Source: Ophiocordyceps camponoti-saundersi (nom. inval.) (lineage: Eukaryota > Ascomycota > Sordariomycetes > Hypocreales > Ophiocordycipitaceae). Taken from it: DNA of 64,000 nt. Below the pieces are notes generated by a model. That model made no database searches and had not been told where the DNA came from. It saw only the letters and a program-made list of their open reading frames with translations. The stretch spans positions 1 through 64,000 of the forward strand of contig PDHQ01000187.1 in NCBI GenBank assembly GCA_003339415.1, read 5' to 3'. The translations under genes were made by a program, and so were the position numbers. Every line of letters starts with the position of its first letter. The first letter of the stretch is position 1. Below, piece by piece: positions 39,063-51,060 of this stretch.

Positions 39063-40805
39063 TACCTCGCCGCTTTAGGAAAAAAGTATTTCTAGCTATA
39101 ATATATATATATATAAGGTATAAGTTAAAATACCCCTTATATAAAAAATTTTTCTTCTTTTTTTCTTTTTCTCTTTAAGCTAGTTATATTATTTTTTCTC
39201 GCTAAGTAATTTTTTCTCTAAGCTTTATATTTTATTATTCCGCTACTATATTCTTATAGTTTTTTTTTCTATTATTATTATTCTTTAAGCTTTTTATATT
39301 TATTAAATTATTATTCCGCTACTTTAATATATTATTTAATTAGCTATAATTACTATTTTATATAATAAATAAGTATATTATAAAAAGAGATTTAAATAAT
39401 AAAAGCGTTATTATATTATAAAAAATAAAATATTTATATACTCTTTATATTTACAACTTTTATAATAGCTATAATATTAATTATTAATATAGTTATAAGG
39501 CGGCTTATAAGGCGTATAAATAGTAGCGAAAATAATACTTTTAAGAAAAATACTTTTTTATTATAAATATATACTTATAATAAGCTATTTATAATTTATA
39601 GATAATAGTTAAGGAAAGATAAGCTATTACCTTACTTACTCGCCCTTATATTAAAAAACTCCCTAGCTAATATACTTAGCTTACGCTAAAGTTTCTTACT
39701 TATATTAATTACTTATAAACTATATTAGCCGCTACTTATATTATACTACGCTTAGTAACTAATCTTTATACTTTTTTTACGCTTAAATAATAATAATCTT
39801 CTATGCTTATCTTCGCTATTAATAATATAATTATTATACTTACCTTATATATTTTAACTTATAATATACTTTTAGCGATAATATAATATTAATAATAATA
39901 ATAATAATAGTAAGGCGCCCTTACTACTAGCTTTAACTTTTTTATTTTATAATATAAAGTATTTTTTTAATAATAAGAAAAATAATAGCGATAAATTTTT
40001 AAATAATAATAAAATAAGTAAGCTACCTAAATTATAAACTATTAAGTAAATATTAACGCGTAAAAGCGTAAAAATAAAGAAAAATATTTTTTATAAAATA
40101 ATTTTAATACTAATTAATTTATATAATATATTAAGCCCGCTTATTATTTTATAATACGCCGCTCTTATTAACTTATATATATTATTTAGCTTTTAATTAC
40201 TTAACGCTTACGCGCGTTATTTATCTCCTTTTTTTATTATATATTAATAAAGTAAATTTATGCTAGCGCTTACGCGTAGCGCGCGCGGCGTAAAAGCGAG
40301 ATAAGCGAGACTCTTACTATTAGTATTTTATTAAATATTCTCTTAGCTTTAAAATATACCCTCTCCCGCCTAAGAATATATTTATTATAAGTTAATACTA
40401 GCGCTAAGTTATAGCTAGCGTTATAATAACTTCCTAAGTTATTTATTTATAATAAAGGATTTCGAGGAGAAGGCGGAAAAAGTAAATATTAGCTTTAAGC
40501 TAATATAAAAAAAAGGAGGAGTAAGTAAATAAAAAATAAAAGAGAATAAGGGGCGAAAAAGTAGCGTTTTACTTATATAATAAAAAAAAAGTTACTAAAG
40601 GGGAATAATTAGCTATAAAAAGCGCTTAAATAAATATATAATTAAGTTTATTTTAAGCTATTAGAAAAATATATATTTTTTTATATAAACTTAAAATAGT
40701 TTAATATTATATAATATTTAAAGCTATTAAATAGCTTTTAAGTTAAAGTAATATAATTTTTTTATTTTATAAGGATAAGTTAATAAAATATTTTACCTTA
40801 AAAGC

Positions 40806-40888
40806 GCTAACCCTACTAACCCTACTAACCCTACTAACCCTACTAACCCTACTAACCCTACTAACCCTACTAACCCTACTAACCCTAA
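40806..40888. repeat. CCCTACTAA minisatellite inside Gypsy-C
   Basis: About nine perfect head-to-tail copies of CCCTACTAA, ending CCCTAAAG. It looks like telomere repeat (CCCTAA) with an extra CTA but is not canonical. It contains no CpA, so RIP cannot touch it, which may be why it is still perfect. It sits about 1.75 kb from the 3' LTR in the non-coding 3' part of the element. Confidence 0.95.
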
Positions 40889-43188
40889 AGATTTCCTTAA
40901 CTTTATACTTATTAAAAAATAAATTATTATAAAAAAGATAAAAAAGGGAATTTAGCTAAAAGTTAGTAAATAATTAAAATAGTAAAAAGTTACTAATAAT
41001 ACGCTTAATAAAGTTAATATAAAAAGTAAAATAAATATTAAATAATATATTAAAAATAATAGTAAATAGCGTTAATATAGCTATTACCTTATATTTACTT
41101 TTAAAATAATTAAGCTTTTAAGATAGATAATTAAACTATATATAAGTAAAGTTAAGCTATATTAAGTTACTAATTTCAAACTATTTTATAAGTTAGTAAA
41201 ACTTATTTAAAAAGTCTTATTACCGTTACTAAGCTTAAGTAATTAAAGCTTATATTAGTTTAATATTATTATAAAAGAAATAAGTAAACGCTATAGCTTA
41301 GCTTTTTAAGGAAAAGATAAGGGCGGCCGCTTTTACTAGCTAATTAAAGAAGGTAATATTAAAGCTATAAAGTAAGCGGTTAGGACTTATATTTATTATA
41401 AATAAATCCTAATTATTTAAAGTAAGTTAGTAAATAAGTAAGTAGCGTAGCTAGTTAAATTATAAGAAAAAGATTATATAATAAAAAATAGCTTATATTT
41501 TTTAATTTATATATTTTATACTTTTATTAATTTAAGGGTAATACGCTATAAAAAATAGTTTATTAACTTTAATAAAATAATAAAAAGTAAATTAGAAATA
41601 GCTTATTTAATTAAAATTATAATTAGAAATTAACTTATAAAGGAAATTATAAAACCGCTACTAATATTAAATAAAGCGCTAAATATATTACTTAGTATTT
41701 ATAAATATTATAGCTTTAAGCTAGATATATTTAAATAAGCGTTTTATAATAATTATTAAGAAATATAGCTAGGATTTTAAAGTTATAAGTAGCTTAGTTA
41801 TAGAGTTTATAAAAAGGGTTATTTAGAATTATTTAAAAGGAGGTAATAGCTAAAGTAACCCTTAATAATACTAATAATTAAGGTAGTTTTTATAATAATA
41901 ATAATTACGAATAAAATATATTATATTTATAAATATATTATCTTAGTAAAACTTATATTAAAGAAATATAAAAATAATATTTTTATTAAGGTATCTTATT
42001 ATAAGGGAATTATAAGTTTATTAAATAAATATAATAATTAAAAGTTTTTACTTAGAAACTTAAAAGCGGCCTCGGAATTATAGCTATCTATAAGTAAAAA
42101 GGGAATAGTTTATAACTTATTTATAAGTACTTACTTTTAGTAGGAACTTATAAGCGCTTAACTAAACTGCTTAGCGGTATATATAATAAAAGGGATTAGT
42201 ATAGAGAGCTTTTAACTAAAAGCTTTATAAAGTCTTATTATAAAAAGGGGCTAGGGTATCTTAAATAAGAGGCCTAGCTATAAGGGACTAAAATAAGGCC
42301 GGGCTAGACTAAACTAGCTATACCTTAAAAAAGTAAATAGATATAAGCTATATAATTTAACTAAAGCGCTCCTTTATCCCGCGGCGATTTTATTCTTACT
42401 AGGAGAGCGTATTAAGTATAACGCTTATATATTAAGATAGTATTAAAGGCGGAAATTAAAAAAAGTAAGTATTTTAGCTTAATATACTTAATATTCTATA
42501 ATAGCTTTAAGCGTAGTAAAATACTCTAAAGCTTTATAATTTTTAAAAATAAAGAATAGTTAAGTAATTTTATATAACTTAGTAAATTATATTTTAAGGT
42601 AAGAAATAATAGTAAGAAGTTTTTTATTATAAATTATATAATTCTATTTTATAAGTAAAAGTTTTTTAAAATAATATATAATAAGCTAGAAGATATAGTT
42701 TAAGCTAAATTAGGAAAAGTACTTACTAAATACCTTATTAGAATAATTAGCTTAGATAATAATATTATAGTTCGGATCTTATTAGGCGAGGATAAGGGTA
42801 GAGATAAACGCGGACTTAAGCGTATTAAAAGTAAGCTAATATTTATTAATTTAATAAAAAAGCGCGCCGCGTTTTATAAGCTTAACTAAGGGGGTAGTAA
42901 GGCTTAAAAAATAAAAAATAAAATTATAATAAAAGTTAGTAAACTTTAAAAAAACTATATATACTTTAAACGCGGGTTAGCGCCTCTTATTTTAAAGTTA
43001 TAAAAACTTTAATAAAGTTTAGCTATATTTCTTTACTAATATAAATAATAAACCTTAAGTACTTAACTTTATAAATAGTAAAATTATACTTATTAAAGTT
43101 AAGGAAAAGCTTAGCTTAACGGAGATATAAGAGTATAATATATACCTTACGCTAATAATCGGAATAAAAACTTTCTAAATAAATAAAG

Positions 43189-43462
43189 TGTTAAAGTATC
43201 TTATAATACCTTAATAGCCTCATATTATCCCTATAGCTTTATACCTTGTATAGCCTGCCTAAGTTAGTAGGACTCTTTATATAGGATCCTTTTAATCTTA
43301 TAACACTACTCCCTACTCTATATATTTCTTAACTAATACTTTATATGTTCGAATAAGTATTTAGATAGCTGTCCCCTTCGTATAGTAGTACGAAGGGTAT
43401 CGCGATAATATACTCCTTTCTAAGACCCCCCTCGTTACTAGTAACAGATAGCTTATCTAATA
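43189..43462. repeat. Solo LTR, 274 bp, little RIP-mutated
   Basis: Starts TGTTAAAG and ends TATCTAATA, fitting TG...CA termini with one RIP change. The 5-bp TSD TAAAG is at 43184-43188 and 43463-43467. The sister element Gypsy-C' reads straight across the site (63705-63725) without it. CpA and TpG are common inside (CCTCATATT, CCTTGTATAGCCTGCC, TAACACTACT, TTATATGTTC), unlike the surroundings. A TATA-like TTTATATAGGATCC lies mid-LTR. There is no internal region and no second copy in the window, so the family is unknown. The orientation is not determinable. Confidence 0.85.
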
Positions 43463-45761
43463 TAAAGATATTATTTAAGTATATTATAATAAAGTCCCCT
43501 AAAGAGTTATTAAAGGTAATATTAATATAATATTAGAATATAGTAAGCGTACTTATAAGGTTAAAAGGGTAAATAAGGTATCGAATAAACTAAACTAGGT
43601 ATAGAAAGCTATAAGGTATTCCTTACTTTTTATAATATAAAGCTTATAAAAAGTAATATAAATATTAAGTTTTAAAAACTAATAAGTATTAGAAAGACTA
43701 TAAAGCGTCTCTTTAATAAGTAAAAGGGGATAATAATTTTACTTTATTACTTTATTTAAAGTATAATAATTAATATAAAAGCGCTACCCGCCCCTTAGCT
43801 TCTTCATAAGTAAGATAAGAGTAGCTATAGATAATAAGCTAGCGCGGATCTATCTTTTATTTATTAAGTTAATAATTTATTTTTAAACTTTAAGGAGATA
43901 CTTATAAGGTATATTATAAAGTAAGCCTTAAAGTAAAGAGAGTAAAGAACTATTAAGTTTCTAATATAGTTAGATATAATAATTATAATTATTATAATAA
44001 AGGGGTAATATACTTACTTTCTCCTTATTAAAAAAGTTAGTAAAATTTAATATTTTAAAAAGTAAGAAAAGGCTTATAATTAAAGTAAAGGTTTTAATAT
44101 ATAAAATATAAAAGATATCTTATAAGCTAATAATAAAGAATTAATAACTAATACGCTATTAAGATTTATAATAGATAAGGGCCGCGAAAATAAAGCTAAG
44201 GATAGCTATAATAAAGTAAGTAACTTGCTAAGATTTAGAATATAAAATAACTAATCTACTAGTAAAGTAAATTATAACTTCTTACTTACTAAAATATAAT
44301 AAGATATTATTATACGCTATTTAAAATAAGCTAAGGATTAGGTTTTAAGTAAGGCTTAAGATTATATATATTATTATAAGTAACTATTAGCTATTAATAT
44401 TAGCTATAAAGTAAATAAAATAATAAATAAATAAGTATAAGTTAAAATATATATATTATTAGTAGTATATTTATATAATAATATAAATTATTTATAAGTA
44501 AAAAAGGGGAATTCGCTTAAGCTAATAGCGCTATATAGAAAATTCGCTTATAGTAATATAATAATTATAACTATTATTTACTTATATAATAATAAGAAAA
44601 ATAAAATTTATAAATATAAAAAGAAGGAGGGGAGGTAAGTTTATATTCTAACTAATATTCGTAAAGTAATTATTTAATATTCTATAAGTAATATTACTAT
44701 AAGAGTCCTCCCCTTATAAGAGACTTAGTATAAGGGGGATTTATTTCCCTAATTTAAAATAAGGTCCTCCTTCTTTTTTATAATATTTATAAAGCGGACT
44801 AAAAAAGCTAATAGGGGAGGATTAAGCTTATACTTATACGAGAAATAGCTAGTATTACTATAGCGGAGGTAGCGGCCCTTAGCGCGCCGCTTTATAATCT
44901 TATTATTATTAGCCTTAGTCGCTTAATAATAGGACTTACCGCCGCGGCTATTCTAGCCTTAAAAGGGGGGATTACTATATTTACTAAAGCGCGGCTAAGT
45001 GCTAGTTTAATATATATTAGTTATCGGGGTATCTTAAAATAGCTTAAAAGTAAAAAGTAAAGGTATTTAGCTTTTATTTTTAAAGTAGAATAACTTAATA
45101 TTTATAATAATAATATAGATTTTAATAATAATAATAATATACTTAGTTAAGGGAATATTATCCTTTATATAATATTAATAAAAGGCTAAGGTAAAAGTAT
45201 AATAAAAGTATATAACTTTAATTTTATTAGCTTATTTAATATTATTTATTAAAATAAGCTTAGCTTTAAAATAAATAAGGAAATTAAGAAAAAACTTAGA
45301 AGCGTTTTATATAAAGTATTTAAGCTTTATTATAGCTATTTAGCGCTAGTATAAGTTAGTAAATATAATATTAAGGTAACTTAGGAAATAGTTAAGGTTA
45401 TACTTATATTTAATATTTTACTTAAAAAATAAAGCTATTTTAGCTTAAATTATAAAAGGTAAATATTAGTATAAAAATACTTATTAATTATAAGTAATAT
45501 TAATAAAAGCTTAGTTTACTTATAGTTTATAAAATATAAGGAAGCGCTATATTAAAAAAAGGTTTTTATTATTATTAAATAGTAAGCTAAAAGGTAGCAG
45601 CTTATAGCAAGGTTATAATTATTATTACTTTAAAAGCTATATAAATTAATATTATTAATATATTAAGTTTTAAAGCTCTATAATAATAACTTACTATTTT
45701 AAAAGCTAAGTAATAATAGCTTATTAAATATTAAAGTTATTTATAGTTAAAGTTATTTTAT

Positions 45762-46011
45762 TATAAAAATCTTATATTCCTTAATATTTATAAAAAGCTA
45801 AATTTATTAATATAAAATAACTTAAGAAGTTTTAAAATATATATAGTATATATATTTAAAGTTATAATTTATATATAGCCCGCGCCTATCTCGCGCGCGG
45901 CGCTAATTAATTATATATACTTATATATACCCCGCGCCTATTATATGCGCGGACTTAACTAAGCACCCTTTACGTAACTTAGCTATTTAAGCGTAGCTCG
46001 AATCCCTTATA
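45762..46011 (-). repeat. Gypsy-C 5' LTR
   Basis: 250 bp, the promoter-side LTR for the minus-strand element. It faces away from the 5' LTR of Gypsy-C' at 46659, the two being 647 bases apart, head to head. Confidence 0.92.
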
Positions 46012-46016
46012 CTAGT

Positions 46017-46658
46017 TCCTTTATCTTATTAAAAGCTTTCTTTTACTTTAATATAAGCTTAAAAATAATATTTTTTTTTAAAAAGCGGTTTAAAAGCTTA
46101 GTAGCGGTATTAATATAATAGTTAAAAATCTAAATAAAGTTATAAAGTTTTATAAATAAATAAATAGCCTTATAATCTTAAAAATCCTTAAATTTTTAAT
46201 TTTAAATTACTTATACTTTATATAAATTTACGCTTATTTCTTAGCTTATATATAATATTATATTAAAGTAATTAATTTTTATAATATTAAACTTTAATTT
46301 TTAAATATCCCTTTATAAATTACTTTAATATAAGCGCTAAAATACTTTTTAATATTTCTTTTAATATTTTTTTTTCGCTATCTAAGTAAATTAAAATATT
46401 ATTAGCGTATATACTTATATAATAATTAAAAAAGTTATAAAGTTAAGTATTAATAGAATTTTAAAACTAAGTAAGCCTTACTTTAAAGCTAAATAAGAGA
46501 ATAAGCTAATAAAATATATTAAACCTTATATAAAAAGCTATAAGGTACTTAGAATTAAGGTTAAAATAAAGATAATAAAACACTTAAATAATAATAATTT
46601 TTAAAAACTATTTCGCCTCTTAGTAGCTAAACGCTATACTTTTTAAAAAGAGAGTAAG
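46017..46658 (-). pseudogene. Gypsy2 reverse transcriptase segment (decayed)
   Basis: Collinear with Gypsy1 about 6955-7610. On the minus strand the RT motif IYANNILIYLD is found around 46380-46415, the same decayed state as Gypsy1 (YANNILIYS). The segment is bounded by the Gypsy-C TSD and by GTAAG (46654-46658), the left TSD of Gypsy-C'. The matching right TSD is outside the window. Confidence 0.9.
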
Positions 46659-46913
46659 TGTAAGGGATTCAAGCTACGCCTAAATAGCTAAGTCACGTAA
46701 AGGTGCTTAGTTAAGTCCGCGTATATAATAGGCGCGGGGTATATATAGGTACATGTATATATAATTAGTTAGCGCTACGCGCGGGATAAGCGCGGGCTAT
46801 ATATAGACTATAACCTTAAATATATATACTATATATACCTTAAAACCTCTTAAGTTATTTTATATTAATAAAGTTAGCTTTTTATAAATATTAAGAAATA
46901 TAGGACCTTTATA
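46659..46913 (+). repeat. Gypsy-C' 5' LTR
   Basis: 255 bp, reverse complement of the Gypsy-C LTRs with a few bases of indel. It retains some CpA and TpG near the start (GGATTCAAGC, AAGGTGCTTAG, TACATGTATA). The internal region follows at 46914 with TAAAATAACTTTAAC shared with Gypsy-C. No primer binding site was recognised. Confidence 0.9.
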
Positions 46914-49900
46914 GTAAAATAACTTTAACTATAAATAACTTTAATATTTAATAAGCTATTATCGCTTAGCTTTTAAAATAATAAGCTATTATCGCGGAGC
47001 TTTAAAGCCTTATACGCTAATAGTATTAATTTATATAGCTTTTTAAATAGTAATAATTATAACCTTATTATAAGCTATTACCTCTTAGCTCTCTATTTAA
47101 TAGCGATAAGGACTTTTTTCTAATATAGCGCTTTTTTATATCTTATAAGCTATAAGCGGACTAGGCTTTTATTTATACTACTTATAACTAATAAGTATTT
47201 TTATATTAATACTTATCTTTTATAATCTAAGCTAAGGTAGCTTTATTTTTTAAGTAAAGTGCTAAGTATAAATATAACCTTAATTATTTCCTAAGTTACT
47301 TTAATATTATATTTACTAACTTATACTAGCGCTAAATTTAATAATAGTTCGGAGACACGCGCCTAGTATAAGGCGCGATCTAAAAGAAAAAGGTAAGATA
47401 TTAGCGGCGTCGGATTCGCTATTTAATTTAGAGTAGGGCTATACTTAGCCGAGTTCCGGCTAAGGGTAATCGCGACTATAGCGGAGGAGGAAGAAATTTT
47501 CGTAAAAGAACTAAGGTTATAATACGCTCCGAACGCAGGTTAGATTTATCTATATACTAATCTAAAAATACTAACTCTAATAGAAAATATATTAGATATA
47601 ATTAAAAACTATTATAAGTTTTAGTTAATAAAAATAAGAAAAAACTATATTATTAACTATTAGGTATTATATTAGCTAATATATTTTATATAGCTTAAGC
47701 TATAATAATAGCTTATAAGAAACTTAAATTAAATTAAATCTAAACTTAAATTAATTATATTATATATAAGGAAATTAAAAATACTATTATTATTACTTTT
47801 TATAAATTATTATATTTAGAGATAATAAAATAAGGAGGATATTAAATATAAGTATAAGTTATATTAGCTTTAATTTTACTATATAACTTAAAAAAGAAAC
47901 TTCCCTTATATTATAAGAATAAAATTATTATTCGCTTAGTAGATATAATAGATAATATTATAAATAAAATAATATATAATATTATATAAGCTATTAATAC
48001 CGCTATTCGCTTTAACTTATACTTAGCTATACGCTACTTTAATAATAGGAATATTAAACTTACTTTCGATAAAGATATAGCTACTTTTACCTAAGACCTA
48101 AGCTAAGTTACGCTTATTTTCGGCAATAAGGCGACTATTACGAATAAGATTTATAATATTATTACTAAGGGATTTCCTTTAAACTTTACTATTAAGGAAC
48201 GCGATAACTTTTTTAATAAGATAATATAAGTTAATAAAATACTTATAGCTTATTTATAAGCGCTTAAGCCTTAGCTTAGATTTATTAAGATAGCAGTTAT
48301 TATTAGCTTTTAATTATTAGTTAATACTAATAAATTTTATAATAATAAGCTAGCTATTAATACTTAGATTTTTTATATAAAGCTATTTTTAGATATAGTT
48401 CGCTCTTAGTAATATTATAATTATTATTACTTTAAGTATATTACTAAAATATATAAATACCCTAAGCTTTATAGTAAGTATAAAGTAACTAATTATAAGA
48501 ATAAGGATAATTATTATATTAAAATTAAAAGATACTTATTTTATTATATCTTTTATAATAAGGATTACCTTATATAATCTAAGCTTTACCTTATCGCTAT
48601 TAAATATTAAGATTAAGTAAAAGCTTACTATAAAAAATAACTAATTAGATTTACTAAGCCTAGCTTATAATTTATCTTATAACTAATAAAATTAATAATA
48701 GCTAAGGATATTATTATATATAGTATATCCCTAAGCTAGTTTATTACTAAAAGGAAATATAGATAACTTTTAGGTTTTAGAGAGGGCCGCCCCGCTACTA
48801 AGATATAAGTAATTAAAAATACCCTTAAGGTAATAAGACACTTTATCTAATAGGCCCGGAGTGCCTCCCTCCCTTAGAATATAAATAGCGTCCTACTTAT
48901 ATAAACTATTAATAAACTAGCTTTATTTTTAATTTAACTTAACCTTATTATTTAAGAAAGCGTAGAAATATTAATTACCTTAGCCCTAGCTTAGACTTAG
49001 ATAAGATTTATAATTAAGCTATAAAGAAATTATAGTAAAGAAACTAATATTACTATAACTATTTCCTTATATTTATAAAAATCCTTTCTTAGAATATAAA
49101 TAAGCGTACTAAGCTAGCTAAGCTAGTATTTAGTAGTAAATTAGATTATAATATTATTACTCTCTAGGAAACTATTAGCTATTTTAGCGCTAAGCCTCCT
49201 CCGCTTAAAACTTCGCCTTACCGCCTTATTTATAGCGGCGGCTATATTTTAGTTTATATTTATAAAAAATATAATATATTTACTTAGTTCCTAAAAGTAA
49301 GGGAGGATTAGATAAGTATTACTTTTTATTCTAAACTTTAGTTTATTTTTATTTACTCTCTCCTTAATACTCTTTATAGCGGTAGCCTCTTAATTTTTTA
49401 AAACTTTCCCCTAAACCCTAACCGCGTCCTAATTAATAACTTTAACTTATATTACTTATTTTAGGACTATTATAAGAAGCTTTCTAATAACTTAAACTAG
49501 CTAATTTATAAAATAACTAAGCTATAATTTTAACTCCTTACCCCGAAAAGAGAATATATTTAAATTTTCTACGAATATAAAGATAATATACTAAACTTAG
49601 TTTAAGCTATAGCGGACTTATATATATATTATACTAATCTAAACCTTAACTTTATTAAATTTAACTATATCCCTTAATTTCTTATAGTTAGTATTTTTAT
49701 ATTTATAATAGCGTATATACCGCGCTTATAGTAAAAATAAGCGGACCTAAACTTAGTTTACTATAAGTTTTTAGCTAAGATTACCTTTTTACTTTCCCCT
49801 TTTACTAACCTAATAAAGATCGATAATACCCTTAACTAATTTTACTAAAAATTATAACTTATTATTAATTAGATAATACCGTTTATTACTTTTTCCTATT

Positions 49901-50952
49901 CTTATAAGGTAGCGTAATTTACCCTAGCTATAGCCTTAGCTACTTAAGTAGCTAAGCGGGCCTAGCGTAAATATAAGTCTCTTTTTTTAGACTTTTTTTA
50001 ATAATAGTTTTAAAAGATAGCCTTTACTTAGAGGACGGCCGTAAACTTAGTAAAATATACTTATTAGCGATCTTTCCTTTATATTATTACTAGCTTACTT
50101 TTTAAGTTTTAGTATATTAAGCGTTAAGCTTATATCTAAAATAATCTCTCTTAGAATCTAGTCTATCTCCTTATATTAAAAATAACTAATAAATTTTAAG
50201 CTAATAGCTATATAGCTAAAGCTAACGTTTTAGCTAATTAGTTTTTTCCTTATTTTTATAATATACCCCTAACTAATACTAGACCGCCTAAACCTAAGTT
50301 CTCTATTAATATTAAAATTACTTAGACTAATATTTTTATAATATTTAAGTTAATAACCTTTTAGAAAATAGCTAAAGTAAATAATATTCTTATTAGATTT
50401 CTTAAGATATATTACCTTATTTTTATTACTTAGTAAGCTATAATTTTCTAAGCGTATATATAATTTAATTACTTCCCGCCCTAGCTACGGTCCGCTATTA
50501 TAATTATTTTACGTAAGTTTAAAAAGAAACTAAAAGCTTATTAAGAGGTAAGTGCTTATAAGCTTATATTTTTACTATATTACTTAGGTAAAATCTTAGA
50601 GATTATAATAAGATAATAAATTACTAAGGCTACGAAGTTATACTAACTCCTCCCTAAAAGCTAGATAGGTAATAAGCGGAACCGGTTTATAAAGCTAGCT
50701 ATCTTTATAATTACTAAGCTTATTTAAGCTACCTAAGCTAAGAAAGGAGTAATATCTTTCCTATAACTTAATATTAAGGGAGTATTTAATACTATATATT
50801 ATAATAAACTTATCGCTAAACTTAAGTATTTAGGATTCCTAGACTAGATCTTAGCTTTCCTTAGTAGCTACTTATAAAACTATACCTCCTAATTTCGCTT
50901 TAATAATAAGATTTTAGAACTATATTAGATTAAAACTAAAATTCCTTAAAAT

Positions 50953-51060
50953 TCGCCGCTCTTTATTATTTTATTTATCCTATATATAGCCCCGCTTTAT
51001 AATTAGCTAATATATAAGAAAAGAATATAAGTAATTAGTTTTATAAATAATATAAACTTT
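50953..51060 (+). pseudogene. LINE-D copy 2 reverse transcriptase core (decayed)
   Basis: Plus strand 50953-51003 reads SPLFIILFILYIAPLYN, close to the LINE consensus SPLSPILFLLY. FINNINF at 51040-51060 stands where FVDDVN is expected, both Asp now Asn. The same frame positions are conserved in copy 1. Stops flank the motifs on both sides. Confidence 0.92.

Larger units (their letters stand above)
39063..45761 (-). pseudogene. Gypsy-C gag-pol region (decayed, split by a solo LTR)
   Basis: On the minus strand the RT start lies around 43770-43850 and the catalytic YLDD-type motif is split by the solo LTR at 43189-43462. The reading is best made in Gypsy-C', which keeps the motif unbroken. Gag and protease would lie at about 43900-45700, and RNase H and integrase at about 41000-43180. 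None of these was recognised by motif in this copy. The 20-bp site into which E copy 3 inserted in Gypsy-C' is present once here (43630-43649), giving the empty allele. Confidence 0.75.
38813..46011 (-). mobile_element. Gypsy-C: Ty3/gypsy LTR retrotransposon nested in Gypsy2
   Basis: Two 250-bp LTRs (38813-39062 and 45762-46011) begin TATAAAA and end CTTATA, with 5-bp TSD CTAGT at 38808-38812 and 46012-46016. The length is 7199 bp, including a 274-bp solo LTR and its TSD. Orientation is minus. A purine-rich tract (AAAGCGGCGAGGTA on the minus strand) abuts the left LTR. The inverted sister copy Gypsy-C' reads a clear gypsy RT on the opposite strand over the equivalent region. The interval 39063 to about 40900 appears non-coding and holds a minisatellite, giving an unusually long region before the 3' LTR. 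Confidence 0.93.
28410..46658 (-). mobile_element. Gypsy2: second copy of Gypsy1 family, shredded by nested insertions
   Basis: Visible pieces are 28410-29795, 37048-37223, 37932-38812 and 46017-46658. They are collinear with Gypsy1 from 4519 to about 7610. The 5-bp left TSD is AATAT (28405-28409). The gaps are filled by LINE-A, a SINE and Gypsy-C, each flanked by its own TSD. The element is broken once more at 46658 by Gypsy-C', so its 5' half and right LTR lie outside the window. Orientation is minus, as in Gypsy1. The sequence is more AT-rich than Gypsy1. Confidence 0.93.

Noticed and set aside
40806..40888. A telomere or an internal telomere scar (chromosome fusion).
   Set aside because: The unit is CCCTACTAA, not CCCTAA, the array is only about 83 bp, and it lies inside an LTR retrotransposon with intact sequence on both sides.
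45990..46011. A Pol III box B in the Gypsy-C LTR (GCTCGAATCCC).
   Set aside because: There is no box A at a suitable distance and no tRNA-like fold. It is the terminus of a clear LTR, so the similarity is taken as chance.
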